64,000 bases of DNA from Winogradskyella litoriviva (GTDB lineage Bacteria; Bacteroidota; Bacteroidia; Flavobacteriales; Flavobacteriaceae). A program made the translations under genes and the position numbers. Positions within the stretch are counted from its first letter, which is position 1. Each line of letters begins with the position of its first letter. The notes beneath the pieces are model-generated. The model did not search any database and was not told where the DNA came from. It saw nothing but the letters and a program-made list of their open reading frames with translations. The DNA is taken from positions 186,001 to 250,000 of the forward strand of contig NZ_JABRWQ010000006.1 in NCBI RefSeq assembly GCF_013249065.1, given 5' to 3'. This document shows, piece after piece, positions 44,334-53,520 of the stretch.

Positions 44334-45704
44334 GTGGAAGACATCCAAGAAAACATACAATTTCAACTCACTGATGAGCTCATTGAAATGGTAGAAGTTC
44401 TTATCGAAGACCAAAACGATAAAGACTTAAAAGCCCTTCTAAATGAGTATCACCATGCTGATATTGCTGAAATTTTAGATGATTTAGATCTTGAAGATGC
44501 TGTTTATGTTATAAAACTTCTTGACTCAGAAACGACCTCAGATATCCTAATGGAACTTGATGAGGACATAAGAGAAAAAATACTAAAAAATCTATCTACA
44601 AAAGAAATCGCAGAAGAGGTTGAAGAACTAGATACTGATGATGCCGCAGATATGATTGCTGAACTTCCTGAAGAAAGGCAAGCTGAAGTTATCTCTTACA
44701 TAGAAGACCATGGACATAGAGATGAGATTCAAGAACTTTTAGCCTATGATGAAGATACAGCTGGTGGATTAATGGCTAAAGAGTTAGTTAAAGTTTATGA
44801 AACTTGGACCGTTGCCGGTTGTCTTCGTAGAATAAGAGGACAAGCTAAAGACGTTACAAGAGTACATTCCGTTTACGTTGTAGACAAGCAAGATAAGCTC
44901 ATTGGAAGACTATCTCTAAAAGATTTAATCATTTCTAAAAGTGATATTAAAATTGCAGACATTGCCAAAGATAATGTAGACTGGGTAAATGTTAATGATG
45001 ATGTTGAAGATGTTGCCAAAGTAATGTCTAAATACGATTTGGAAGCCATACCTGTAGTAGATGACAACCAAATTTTATTAGGTAGAATTACCATTGATGA
45101 TATTGTAGATGTTTTAAAAGAAGAAGCAGATAAAGATTACCAATTAGCAGCTGGTATTACCCAAGATGTAGAAGCAGATGATAGCGTTTGGGAATTAACC
45201 AAAGCACGTTTGCCTTGGCTAGTTTTGGGCCTTTTTGGAGGTTTAGGTAGTGTTTTTATTATGAAAGGTTTTGAGGAGGTTATGGAGACCGTACCTTCTC
45301 TATTTTTTTACACGCCATTAATTGCAGCAATGGCTGGTAATGTTGGAGTACAATCTAGTGCAATTATTGTACAAGGTATTGCCAATGACAATGTAAAAGG
45401 AAGTATAGGAAATAGACTTTTAAAAGAAATTGGTTTAAGCCTAATTAATGGTTTTGCTTTAGCATTATTAGTAATTCTGTTTGGCTTTTTAATTAATCAA
45501 AACCCAACAGAAAGTTTGGCTATTGCAGTATCTATGATGTCTGTAATTGTTGTTGCTGCCTTAGTTGGCACATTTGTACCAATTATCTTAGATAAAAGAG
45601 GTATAGATCCAGCGATTGCAACTGGTCCTTTTATCACAACAAGCAATGATATTTTAGGTATTTATTTATTCTTTGTCTTATCTGGGTTAATTATTGGCTT
45701 TTAA
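44334..45704 (+). CDS. mgtE: Magnesium transporter MgtE
   Basis: 456 residues from a GTG start at 44334. The N-terminal superhelical domain (LLNEYHHADIAEILDDLDLEDA) and the CBS pair (about 140-265, VHSVYVVDKQDKLIGRLSLKDL and AIPVVDDNQILLGRITIDDIVDVL) sense Mg2+. Five membrane helices follow from about 285, with FYTPLIAAMAGNVGVQSSAIIVQG and TSNDILGIYLFF, the pore motifs of the family. A Mg2+ channel of the inner membrane. Confidence 0.95.
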   Translation: MEDIQENIQFQLTDELIEMVEVLIEDQNDKDLKALLNEYHHADIAEILDDLDLEDAVYVIKLLDSETTSDILMELDEDIREKILKNLSTKEIAEEVEELDTDDAADMIAELPEERQAEVISYIEDHGHRDEIQELLAYDEDTAGGLMAKELVKVYETWTVAGCLRRIRGQAKDVTRVHSVYVVDKQDKLIGRLSLKDLIISKSDIKIADIAKDNVDWVNVNDDVEDVAKVMSKYDLEAIPVVDDNQILLGRITIDDIVDVLKEEADKDYQLAAGITQDVEADDSVWELTKARLPWLVLGLFGGLGSVFIMKGFEEVMETVPSLFFYTPLIAAMAGNVGVQSSAIIVQGIANDNVKGSIGNRLLKEIGLSLINGFALALLVILFGFLINQNPTESLAIAVSMMSVIVVAALVGTFVPIILDKRGIDPAIATGPFITTSNDILGIYLFFVLSGLIIGF

Positions 45705-45787
45705 AATTAAAAGGGTTACATCAATTAAAAAGTCTTCCTTATTTTTAAGCATTAAATTAAAGGACTATTTTAAGTTACAATTGATTG

Positions 45788-46726
45788 ATGAAAATATTAC
45801 ACCTAGATTCTAACCATCCACTGCTCTTAAATCAGCTTAACGATTTAGGATTTACAAATCACACAGATTACACATCTACTAAAGCCGAAATTGAAACCAA
45901 AATTGCAGATTACGATGGTTTTATAATTCGAAGCCGTTTCTCTATAGACCAACACTTCTTAGATGCAGCAAAAAACCTAAAATTTATAGGACGTGTTGGT
46001 GCTGGCTTAGAAAATATAGATTGCGATTATGCCTTAGAAAAAGGCATTCATCTCATTTCTGCACCAGAAGGTAACCGCAATGCGGTTGGCGAACATGCTT
46101 TAGGAATGTTACTCTCACTTTTTAATAAACTGAACAAAGCTGACAACGAAGTAAGACAAGGCAAATGGTTACGAGAAGAAAATAGAGGTATAGAATTAGA
46201 TGGCAAAACCGTTGGGCTTATTGGCTATGGCAACATGGGAAAAGCATTCGCAAAAAAACTAAGAGGCTTTGATGTAGAAGTATTATGTCACGATTTAAAA
46301 GACAATGTTGAAGATGCTAATGCTAAACAAGTGTCTTTAGAAATATTAAAAGAAAAAGCAGATGTGCTAAGTTTACATACACCACAAACCGAGTTAACCA
46401 TAAATATGGTGGATTCAGAATTTATAAACGGGTTTCAAAAACCATTTTGGTTAATTAATACAGCGCGTGGAAAATCGGTGGTGACTAAAGATTTAGTGTC
46501 AGCATTAAAATCTGGTAAAATTTTAGGAGCAGGACTCGATGTTTTAGAATACGAGAAATCCTCTTTTGAAAACTTATTTACTTCAGATAATATGCCTAAA
46601 GCGTTTCAATATTTAATAAATTCAGAACAAGTTTTATTGTCTCCGCATGTAGCAGGTTGGACCATTGAAAGTAATATTAAGCTCGCACAAACTATAGTTG
46701 ATAAAATAAAAGCTAAATTTTGCTAA
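45788..46726 (+). CDS. D-2-hydroxyacid dehydrogenase (phosphoglycerate dehydrogenase-like)
   Basis: 312 residues from the ATG at 45788; a TTG one codon earlier is ignored. The NAD-binding motif is GLIGYGNMGKAF. The catalytic Arg is in NTARGKSVV and the His in LLSPHVAGWT; APEGNRNAVGEHALGMLL is the conserved family helix. The protein has no ACT domain, so it is not a regulated SerA. It could serve serine synthesis or reduce another 2-ketoacid; the exact substrate is not visible. Confidence 0.85.
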   Translation: MKILHLDSNHPLLLNQLNDLGFTNHTDYTSTKAEIETKIADYDGFIIRSRFSIDQHFLDAAKNLKFIGRVGAGLENIDCDYALEKGIHLISAPEGNRNAVGEHALGMLLSLFNKLNKADNEVRQGKWLREENRGIELDGKTVGLIGYGNMGKAFAKKLRGFDVEVLCHDLKDNVEDANAKQVSLEILKEKADVLSLHTPQTELTINMVDSEFINGFQKPFWLINTARGKSVVTKDLVSALKSGKILGAGLDVLEYEKSSFENLFTSDNMPKAFQYLINSEQVLLSPHVAGWTIESNIKLAQTIVDKIKAKFC

Positions 46727-46753
46727 CTTGTAGCATCATAAAACCAGCAGAAA

Positions 46754-47209
46754 ATGACATCAAAAGCCACTAATCCAGAAGAATATATTGCGCAATTACC
46801 AGAAGAACGCAAAGCTCCAATAACAAAACTAGACGCACTCATAAAAAAGCACATGCCTAAAGGCTTAGAAGCAGGCATGAGTTATGGTATGCTTGGCTAT
46901 TATGTCCCAAAATCAATTTATCCAGATGGTTATCATTGTAAACCATTTCCGCCTTTACCATTTATAAATTTAGCATCTCAAAAAAACTTTATTGCGTTGT
47001 ATCATTCTGGCATGTATGCTAAAAAGGAATTATACGATTGGTTTGTAGAAGAATATCCAAAACATTGTAAATACAAATTAGACATGGGAAAAAGTTGTGT
47101 TAGGTTTAAAAAAATGGAGGACATTCCTTATGATTTAATTGAACAGCTTTTAGGAAAAATGTCTGTTGAAGAATGGATAGAAATTTACGAAAAGGCAATA
47201 AAAAAATAA
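46754..47209 (+). CDS. DUF1801 (YdhG-like) family protein
   Basis: 151 residues, cytosolic. PEEYIAQLPEERKAPITKLDALIKKHMPKGLEAGMSYGMLGYYVP at the start and SCVRFKKMEDIPYDLIEQLL near the end are the DUF1801 pattern, a small alpha/beta domain of unknown role related to frataxin-like folds. It lies 27 bases after the dehydrogenase gene. Confidence 0.85.
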   Translation: MTSKATNPEEYIAQLPEERKAPITKLDALIKKHMPKGLEAGMSYGMLGYYVPKSIYPDGYHCKPFPPLPFINLASQKNFIALYHSGMYAKKELYDWFVEEYPKHCKYKLDMGKSCVRFKKMEDIPYDLIEQLLGKMSVEEWIEIYEKAIKK

Positions 47210-47292
47210 TGTTGCCTGCAAAGTTTCAAAAACCTTGTAGGTATTGAGTTTAACTAGATTCCCTTTTTCAAGGGAACGAAAACAATTTTTCG

Positions 47293-47679
47293 ATGAAAAA
47301 AAGAGTTACAGGCATTGGTGGATTATTTTTTAAAACAAAAGACCCTAAAGCAGCAAAAGACTGGTACAAAAAACATCTAGGTTTTAACACAGATGATTAT
47401 GGTTGCACATTTTGGTGGAAAGACAAAGAAGGAAAAGATTGCTCTACGCAATGGAGCCCTTTTGCAGAAGATACCAAATATATTGAGCCTTCTAAAAAAG
47501 ACTTTATGTTTAATTACAGAGTAGAGAATCTAAAAGAATTATTAGAGACTTTAAAAGAAGAAGGTGTTACAATTGTTGGTGAAATGGAAGAATATGATTA
47601 TGGAAAATTTGGTTGGATTTTAGATAATGAAGGAAACAAAATTGAACTTTGGGAACCTGTAGATAAAGCCTTTTTATAA
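47293..47679 (+). CDS. VOC-superfamily (glyoxalase-like) protein
   Basis: 128 residues, one vicinal-oxygen-chelate unit pair: GGLFFKTKDPKAAKDWYKKHLGF opens the first beta-alpha-beta-beta-beta module and FNYRVENLKELLETLKEEGVTIVGEMEEYDYGKFGWILDNEGNKIELWEP the second. The terminal E in IELWEP is the usual metal ligand. Possible dioxygenase or glyoxalase-like activity; substrate unknown. Confidence 0.85.
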   Translation: MKKRVTGIGGLFFKTKDPKAAKDWYKKHLGFNTDDYGCTFWWKDKEGKDCSTQWSPFAEDTKYIEPSKKDFMFNYRVENLKELLETLKEEGVTIVGEMEEYDYGKFGWILDNEGNKIELWEPVDKAFL

Positions 47680-47695
47680 TCTTAATTATTTCCTA

Positions 47696-48460
47696 TTGAC
47701 CTATTTACAAATTCTAGAATCTTATAATTTAACAGCACTACAGTGGATTGCCATTAGTTTTGCTGTTTTTTTATTAGGCCTATCTAAATCTGGCATTAAA
47801 GGTATAGGTATTATTATTGTTGTAATACTTGCCTTTGTATTTGGTGAAAAAGCATCTACAGGTGTATTACTCCCTATGTTAATTTTTGCAGATATTTTAG
47901 CTGTTATTTATTATAATAGACATGCAGATTGGGGAATTATAAAAAAACTAATCCCATGGATGATTATTGGCGTTTTAGTTGGTGTTTGGGTTGGAAATGA
48001 CATCTCTGCATATGTCTTTAAAAAACTAATGGCATTTATAATTATTATTTCTGTCATAATTATGTTGTTTATAGAACGTATAAAATCTTCAAAACCTCCA
48101 AGCAATAAATTGTTTTCTTATGGTATGGGATTTTTAGCCGGTTTTACAACTATGATAGGCAATTTAGCTGGTCCTGTTTCTAACATTTATTTTTTAACCA
48201 TGCGATTTCCTAAAAATGAATTTATTGGAACTGCTGCATGGCTGTTTTTTATAATTAATATTTTTAAACTTCCTTTTCATATTTTTATATGGAAAACAGT
48301 TTCTATAGATTCTTTAGTTTTAAATTCTGTATTAATTCCGGCAGTAATTATAGGTTTCTTTTTAGGTGCATACATTGTAACTTTTATTTCTAATAATAAC
48401 TACAGACGGTTTATTTTAATAGTTACTGCTATTGGAGGTGGTATTATGCTATTTAGTTAA
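47696..48460 (+). CDS. TauE/SafE-family membrane transporter
   Basis: 254 residues from a TTG start at 47696. Seven or eight hydrophobic helices, with LLGLSKSGIKGIGIIIVV near the N-terminus and GFLAGFTTMIGNLAGPVSNIYFL in the middle, the two half-repeats of the TauE/SafE (sulfite/organosulfonate exporter) family. It starts 16 bases after the VOC gene. The anion it moves cannot be told. Confidence 0.88.
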   Translation: MTYLQILESYNLTALQWIAISFAVFLLGLSKSGIKGIGIIIVVILAFVFGEKASTGVLLPMLIFADILAVIYYNRHADWGIIKKLIPWMIIGVLVGVWVGNDISAYVFKKLMAFIIIISVIIMLFIERIKSSKPPSNKLFSYGMGFLAGFTTMIGNLAGPVSNIYFLTMRFPKNEFIGTAAWLFFIINIFKLPFHIFIWKTVSIDSLVLNSVLIPAVIIGFFLGAYIVTFISNNNYRRFILIVTAIGGGIMLFS

Positions 48461-48539
48461 TATTTAACACATAATTCTTCAATAGTTTTAGCAACCTAAT
48501 TTTTTTTTAACTTTACCGCTTAAACAAAATTTAAAAAAG

Positions 48540-49115
48540 ATGTCAGAAGATACTAAAGGTTTAAATGAAGATATGTTAGATAATACCAACGATGGTGTTG
48601 AAAACACAACTGATAAAATGAGTGCAAAAGCCAGCGAATTAGCAAATGATGCTAAAGAGGCATTAAGTAGTGCAAAAGATAAAGCTACAGAATTCGCCGA
48701 TGAAGCCGGCGAAAAATTGCATGACCTTTCTGATGCAGCAAAAGACAAAGCTTCTGATTTAGCAGAAGATGCTAAAGAAACTTATACGGAAGCAAAAGAA
48801 AAGGCTAAAGAAATTGCAGAAGAAGCTAGTGAGAAAATTGGTGAGTTTGCAGATACAGCAAAAGCTAAGGCCTCTGATTTAGCTGACGATGCCAAGGAAA
48901 CCTATTCTGAAGCAAAAGAAAAGGCACAAGAATTAGCTGGAGAAGCTGGTGAAAAATTAAGTGAATTTGCTGATGAAGCAAAAGAAAAAGCTTCAAAATT
49001 TGCTGATGTAGCAGAAGATAAACTAGAGGATTTAGCAGAAGATGCTAAAGAGACTTACACGGAAGCTAAAGAAAAAACAAAAGGCTTCTTTCAAAAGTTA
49101 TTTGGAAAGAAATAA
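48540..49115 (+). CDS. LEA-like repetitive helical protein
   Basis: 191 residues, very rich in Ala, Lys, Glu and Asp with no Cys, Trp or Pro. Nearly the whole chain is built of 11-residue steps (AKDKASDLAED, AKETYTEAKEK), the pattern of group 3 late-embryogenesis-abundant and apolipoprotein-like helices. At a larger scale a ~40-residue unit repeats (compare about 70-108 with 110-148). The end FFQKLFGKK is a basic, hydrophobic anchor-like tail. Expected to be disordered in solution and helical on membranes or in the dry state; a stress or desiccation protectant role is inferred. Confidence 0.75.
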   Translation: MSEDTKGLNEDMLDNTNDGVENTTDKMSAKASELANDAKEALSSAKDKATEFADEAGEKLHDLSDAAKDKASDLAEDAKETYTEAKEKAKEIAEEASEKIGEFADTAKAKASDLADDAKETYSEAKEKAQELAGEAGEKLSEFADEAKEKASKFADVAEDKLEDLAEDAKETYTEAKEKTKGFFQKLFGKK

Positions 49116-49169
49116 AGACTGTTAATGCAAAATTGTTAACTTTATAATCTAACCAAAACAATTTAAACG

Positions 49170-49649
49170 ATGTCAGACGATAACAAAAACTTAAGTGACG
49201 ACCTAGATGATATGATAGGTGACGCTAAAGAAGGTGCAAAAAAAGCTGGTGAAAAAATTAGCCAAAAGACTAGTGAACTAGCAGAAGATGCTAAAGAATT
49301 TGCTGATGATGCTAAAAATGCAGCTAGTGACTTTGCTGATAGTGCCAAAGAAGTATTAAGTGATGGCAAAAATGTAGCTATAATAGCGCACCTTACTCCT
49401 ATTGGATGGATTATTGCACTTATAATGAACAGCAGTAATAAAACCGAGTATGGTTCCTTTTATATTAGACAGTATCTCGGTATATTTATATTAGGTTTTA
49501 TATTAGGTCTAATCCCTTTAATAAACTTAATAGCATGGCTTCTGCCTTTAGCAATGTGGATTATGAGCTTAATTGGCTCACTAAGTGGCGAAAAGAAACC
49601 TGTTTTTCTTCTTGGAAATCAATTTCAAGAATGGTTTAAAGGCCTTTAA
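49170..49649 (+). CDS. LEA-like N-terminus fused to DUF4870-type membrane domain
   Basis: 159 residues. Residues 1-65 (MSDDNKNLSDDLDD, then KKAGEKISQKTSELAEDAKEFADDAKNAASDFADSAKE) share the 11-residue LEA-like pattern with the gene just upstream. Residues 68-159 are a small membrane domain with about three helices (AIIAHLTPIGWIIALIM, YGSFYIRQYLGIFILGFILGLI, WLLPLAMWIMSLIGSLSG) like DUF4870/Tic20-type proteins. It probably holds the helical tail at the inner membrane. It starts 54 bases after its partial paralogue. Confidence 0.7.
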   Translation: MSDDNKNLSDDLDDMIGDAKEGAKKAGEKISQKTSELAEDAKEFADDAKNAASDFADSAKEVLSDGKNVAIIAHLTPIGWIIALIMNSSNKTEYGSFYIRQYLGIFILGFILGLIPLINLIAWLLPLAMWIMSLIGSLSGEKKPVFLLGNQFQEWFKGL

Positions 49650-49667
49650 TACTCATTATATTTTTAC

Positions 49668-49693
49668 AAACCCAGAATTAGCGTTCTGGGTTT
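49668..49693 (+). terminator. Terminator after the LEA-like pair
   Basis: AAACCCAGAA (49668-49677) pairs with TTCTGGGTTT (49684-49693), followed by a T-run. Confidence 0.8.
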
Positions 49694-49760
49694 TTTGTTT
49701 TTAATAAGTAACCTTAAACTAAATGAAGTTATATTATAATTTTATAATACGAGAAAGGAT

Positions 49761-51593
49761 TTATTTATCATCGTGATTCTCCATAAACTTACGCTCTAAT
49801 TCTGCCTGAAATTCTTCCATAACAGGCCTTACTGTACTTTCTGGTAAATCTGCAATTTTAATGTACATTAAGCCATCAACAGCATTATTAAATAAAGGAT
49901 CTACATTAAAAGCTACAAGTCTAGCGTTTTGCTTAATGTATTTTTTTAGTAAAACTGGCAGACGTAAAGCTCCTGGTTCTACCTCATCAATAATTTTATC
50001 AAATTTATTTAAATCAGCTTCAGTAGCATCAAACACAAAATCCTTATCTGCATCTTGTAATTTGACTTTAAATTCTTTTTTAGGATGAACATATTGAGCA
50101 ACGTATGGGTCGTAATAATGGGATTTCATAAACTCAATCATCAAACTCTTAGAAAAGTTAGAAAATTGATTACTAATACTAACACCACCTATTAAATATT
50201 TGTGCTCCGGAAAACGCAATGTGGTATGAACAATTCCTTTCCAAAGTAAAAATAATGGCATTGGTTTTTGTTGATACTCTTTAATGATAAACGCTCGTCC
50301 CATTTCAATAGATTGGCTCATCATTTTATGTAATTCTGGTTCAAAACGAAAAAGGTCCTGCAAATAAAAACCATCAATACCAAAACGCTTATAGATTTGA
50401 GAGCCCAAGCCCATCCTATAAGCACCTGCCATTACATTTTTTTCGTTATCCCATAAAAACATATGGTGATAATAGGTATCAAAAGAATCTAAATCAATAG
50501 CTTCATTTGTTCCTTCTCCTACTTCTCTAAATGTAATTTCTCTTAGTCTTCCTATTTCTCTAAGAATATTAGGAATATTTTCTTGAGACGCCAAAAATAC
50601 TTCATAATTTTTACTCTCTAAGAGCCTACAATCTGCTTCCCTAAGCTTATCGACCTCAGCAATCATAACCTCAGGAGCAATCGGAGTTACAATACGTTTT
50701 GGAGGTTTTGGCGCTTTTAATTGCGATTGAATGTTATCTAAAATCTTTGGTTTGTCTTCAAAAGTTTTAGACAACATATATGTTTTACGTCTAATAAAAT
50801 CAGTAAAATCAGTAAGGTCAGAATGCTCTTTTTGATCCTTTACAGAAATAGGCTTACCCACTCTTACCTTTATTATACGACGTTTCTGCGTTAATAATTC
50901 AGATGGTAATTTTGCTGTTCTCAGCGTGTCGCTAATCTTAGAAAGTCTATAAAATAAACGGCTGTTTTTAGCATGAAAATAAATGGGAACAACAGGTACT
51001 TCTGCCTTTTGTATTAATTTCATAGCAGCCACTTCCCAGGCTTTATCAACCACTAACTTTCCGTCGCGATACGTTGATACTTCTCCTGCCGGAAATACAC
51101 CTAACGGATGGCCGTCCCTTAAATGAAGTATAGCATTTTTAAACCCAGCTATACTACTTGCAGCATCTTTTCTTCCTTCAAAAGGGTTCACTGGCATAAC
51201 ATAAGGCTTTAATGGCTCTATACGATGCAATAAAAAATTGGCAATAATTTTAAAATCATTACGCTGCTCAATCATTAATTTTAATAGTAAAATACCATCT
51301 ATACCTCCAAGTGGATGATTAGAAACGGTAATGTATGGCCCTTCTTTAGGAAGCCGTTTCATGTCCTCCTCTGGAATTTCAAATTTAATCTGAAATTCCC
51401 CCAAAATAGCATCTAAAAAATTAACATTACTTAGATGTTTATTACGCTTATAAACTTTGTTTAAAGTAGATATTTTAAGAACTTTCATCAATATCCATCC
51501 AAAAAATGTACCTAAAAACCCATACTTATTAGCATGTATTGCTTTAGCCACTTCCTTTGCGGTTACTAAACCAGTTTCAGATGAATTCCCCAT
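49761..51593 (-). CDS. Two-domain acyltransferase, PlsC-like plus hemolysin-type GNAT (OlsF-like)
   Basis: 610 residues. The N-terminal part (about 70-290) is a PlsC-type O-acyltransferase with NHPLGGID (HxxxxD motif), NPFEGRKDAA and FPAGEVSTYRDG. The C-terminal part (about 310-600) is an OlsB/hemolysin-like N-acyltransferase with LREITFREVGEGTNEAIDLDSFD, YRMGLGSQIYKRFGIDGFY and EMGRAFI. This order matches OlsF, which makes ornithine lipids in some Proteobacteria and flavobacteria; Bacteroides does glycine-lipid synthesis with two separate proteins. Ornithine- or glycine-type aminolipid synthesis is therefore the likely role. Confidence 0.78.
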   Translation of the reverse strand: MGNSSETGLVTAKEVAKAIHANKYGFLGTFFGWILMKVLKISTLNKVYKRNKHLSNVNFLDAILGEFQIKFEIPEEDMKRLPKEGPYITVSNHPLGGIDGILLLKLMIEQRNDFKIIANFLLHRIEPLKPYVMPVNPFEGRKDAASSIAGFKNAILHLRDGHPLGVFPAGEVSTYRDGKLVVDKAWEVAAMKLIQKAEVPVVPIYFHAKNSRLFYRLSKISDTLRTAKLPSELLTQKRRIIKVRVGKPISVKDQKEHSDLTDFTDFIRRKTYMLSKTFEDKPKILDNIQSQLKAPKPPKRIVTPIAPEVMIAEVDKLREADCRLLESKNYEVFLASQENIPNILREIGRLREITFREVGEGTNEAIDLDSFDTYYHHMFLWDNEKNVMAGAYRMGLGSQIYKRFGIDGFYLQDLFRFEPELHKMMSQSIEMGRAFIIKEYQQKPMPLFLLWKGIVHTTLRFPEHKYLIGGVSISNQFSNFSKSLMIEFMKSHYYDPYVAQYVHPKKEFKVKLQDADKDFVFDATEADLNKFDKIIDEVEPGALRLPVLLKKYIKQNARLVAFNVDPLFNNAVDGLMYIKIADLPESTVRPVMEEFQAELERKFMENHDDK

Positions 51594-51612
51594 AAAACAA
51601 ATGTAGTAAAGT

Positions 51613-52863
51613 TTATTTAGTTACAATCTGCACTGTACCTTGTGTTAATTGCTTCAATAATACTATTTTATCTTTTTCTAAATCTTTTATTGCAACGTCA
51701 TTATATTGTCTTATGGTATAAAGACTCACATTTTTATAACATGTTACTTTAAATTTTGCTTTTAAATGTTGTAGCAATTTATCTAAATTATTATATAAAT
51801 TATCAATACAAACGGAAAAACTAATTGCTGAATTTTGAATAACATCAACCTTCATTTTATATAAATGCAATAAACTAAAAATATCACTGATATTTTCTTC
51901 CATTATATAAGAAAAATCTAAAGACGATAGCGATATTAAAACTTGATTTTTCTTAACTATAAAACATGGTATTTCTGGTTCTAGTGCTTTTCCCTTACTT
52001 ACGCATGTGCCATCTGCTTTTGGATTTAAAAACGATTTTACATATAATGGTATTTCCTTACGTTGCAATGGCTGAAGCGTTTTAGGATGTATTACAGAAG
52101 CTCCATAAAATGCTAATTCTATTGCCTCTCTATAAGAAATTTGGTGCAAGAGCTGAGCGTTTTTAAAATATCGTGGATCTGCATTGAGTACACCTGGTAC
52201 ATCTTTCCATATGGTAACGCTATTAGCATTTAGACAATAGGCAAAAATAGCAGCAGTATAATCACTACCTTCTCTACCTAATGTTGTTGTAAAATTATTT
52301 GAATCACTTCCTAAAAATCCTTGTGTAATATTTAAAATTCCTGTATCTAATTTAGTTGAAATATTCTCTTGAGTGGTGTCCCAATTTACATTGGAGTGTC
52401 GGTAATAGTTATCAGTTTTTATAAATTCTCTAACATCTACCCAATTATTTCTTAAGCCAATTTCATTTAAATAATGGCTAATTATTGTTGTTGAAATTAA
52501 TTCTCCAAATCCAATAGTTTGGTCATATACAAAATTATAGTCTGGTGATTTATTACTCTTAAAAAACAAATTTAATTCATCAAAAAGGGCTTTTACATCT
52601 ACAAATACTGCGTGACGTTTATTATCAAATAAATCACTTAAAATATCATTATGGTATTTTATGACCTCGTGAATAGCACTCTGTAATTCGTCTTTATTTT
52701 CAAAATAATTTTTAATTACTAATTCCATACTATTGGTTGTTTTTCCCATTGCAGAAATCACAACTAAAGTGTTATTATATCCTGTTGTCTGTAAAACTTT
52801 TGCCAAGTTTTTTACGCCTTCTGCATCTTTTACTGATGCTCCACCAAATTTATAAACTCGCAT
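51613..52863 (-). CDS. Aspartate kinase, monofunctional
   Basis: 416 residues. N-terminal YKFGGASVKDAEGVKNL, TTLGREGSDYTAAIFAYCLN and WKDVPGVLNADPRYF identify the amino acid kinase domain. The C-terminal ~120 residues are a weakly conserved ACT-like regulatory part (QVLISLSSLDFSYI). It makes aspartyl-phosphate for lysine, threonine and methionine synthesis. No homoserine dehydrogenase domain is present. Its ATG overlaps the stop of the GNAT gene by one base (TAATG). Confidence 0.92.
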   Translation of the reverse strand: MRVYKFGGASVKDAEGVKNLAKVLQTTGYNNTLVVISAMGKTTNSMELVIKNYFENKDELQSAIHEVIKYHNDILSDLFDNKRHAVFVDVKALFDELNLFFKSNKSPDYNFVYDQTIGFGELISTTIISHYLNEIGLRNNWVDVREFIKTDNYYRHSNVNWDTTQENISTKLDTGILNITQGFLGSDSNNFTTTLGREGSDYTAAIFAYCLNANSVTIWKDVPGVLNADPRYFKNAQLLHQISYREAIELAFYGASVIHPKTLQPLQRKEIPLYVKSFLNPKADGTCVSKGKALEPEIPCFIVKKNQVLISLSSLDFSYIMEENISDIFSLLHLYKMKVDVIQNSAISFSVCIDNLYNNLDKLLQHLKAKFKVTCYKNVSLYTIRQYNDVAIKDLEKDKIVLLKQLTQGTVQIVTK

Positions 52864-53339
52864 TATAATTGGTTTAAATAATTATTAATTCCGGCTTCAT
52901 CTAATTGTACCACATCCCAATCTCTCATTACATTTGCCCCTTTTTTCTGGTAAAATTCAATGGCAGACTCATTCCAGTCTAAAACTTCCCAACAAATACG
53001 TTTTACACCCTTTTCTTTTCCGTATTTAACTACCGCATCTAAAAGAAGAGTTCCTAAGCCTTTACCTCTAGATTTTTCACTAATAATTAAATCTTCTAAA
53101 TGCAAAACTTCACCTTTCCAAGTGGAATATCTAGGATAGACTAAAGCGATACCTTCTATACTGTTTTCTAATTCTAAAACAAAGCAGGTAAACTTAGGGT
53201 TTGTGCCAAAACCATCATTTTCTAAATCATCAATGGTAACCTCTACTGCGTGTGGTTCTTTTTCATAAGTGGCCAATTCTTGAATAAGTTCTAAAACTCT
53301 TGGCATGTCTTTTTTTATGGCTAATCTTGGTTGAGTCAT
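52863..53339 (-). CDS. GNAT-family N-acetyltransferase
   Basis: 158 residues. HLEDLIISEKSRGKGLGTLLLDAVVKYGKEKG is the acetyl-CoA-binding loop (RGKGLG), and CWEVLDWNESAIEFYQKKGANVMRDW is the typical final strand-helix. The arrangement resembles diamine (spermidine-type) acetyltransferases; the acceptor is unknown. Co-translated with aspartate kinase through a TAATG junction. Confidence 0.88.
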   Translation of the reverse strand: MTQPRLAIKKDMPRVLELIQELATYEKEPHAVEVTIDDLENDGFGTNPKFTCFVLELENSIEGIALVYPRYSTWKGEVLHLEDLIISEKSRGKGLGTLLLDAVVKYGKEKGVKRICWEVLDWNESAIEFYQKKGANVMRDWDVVQLDEAGINNYLNQL

Positions 53340-53520
53340 TTCGGAATTAAAAAGTTAACTCAAATATAATCTAAACTCACATTACAATACAACGAAGTCT
53401 TTACACTTTTTCCATTTTTGAAAGAAGTATTGATTAAAATTCAATTTATTTAATGGACGAAAACGTTATAGTTTGTTAAAAAATACGATATTTGTGTGCT
53501 ATAAATCAATAAATTACTTC

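Noticed and set aside
48540..49115. DNA tandem repeat or CRISPR-like array
   Set aside because: The repetition is at protein level (11 and ~40 residues) with variable DNA, and there are no spacers.
48488..49369. Antisense open frames over the LEA-like genes
   Set aside because: They arise from the repetitive Ala/Lys/Glu codons read backwards; no promoter or recognisable protein.
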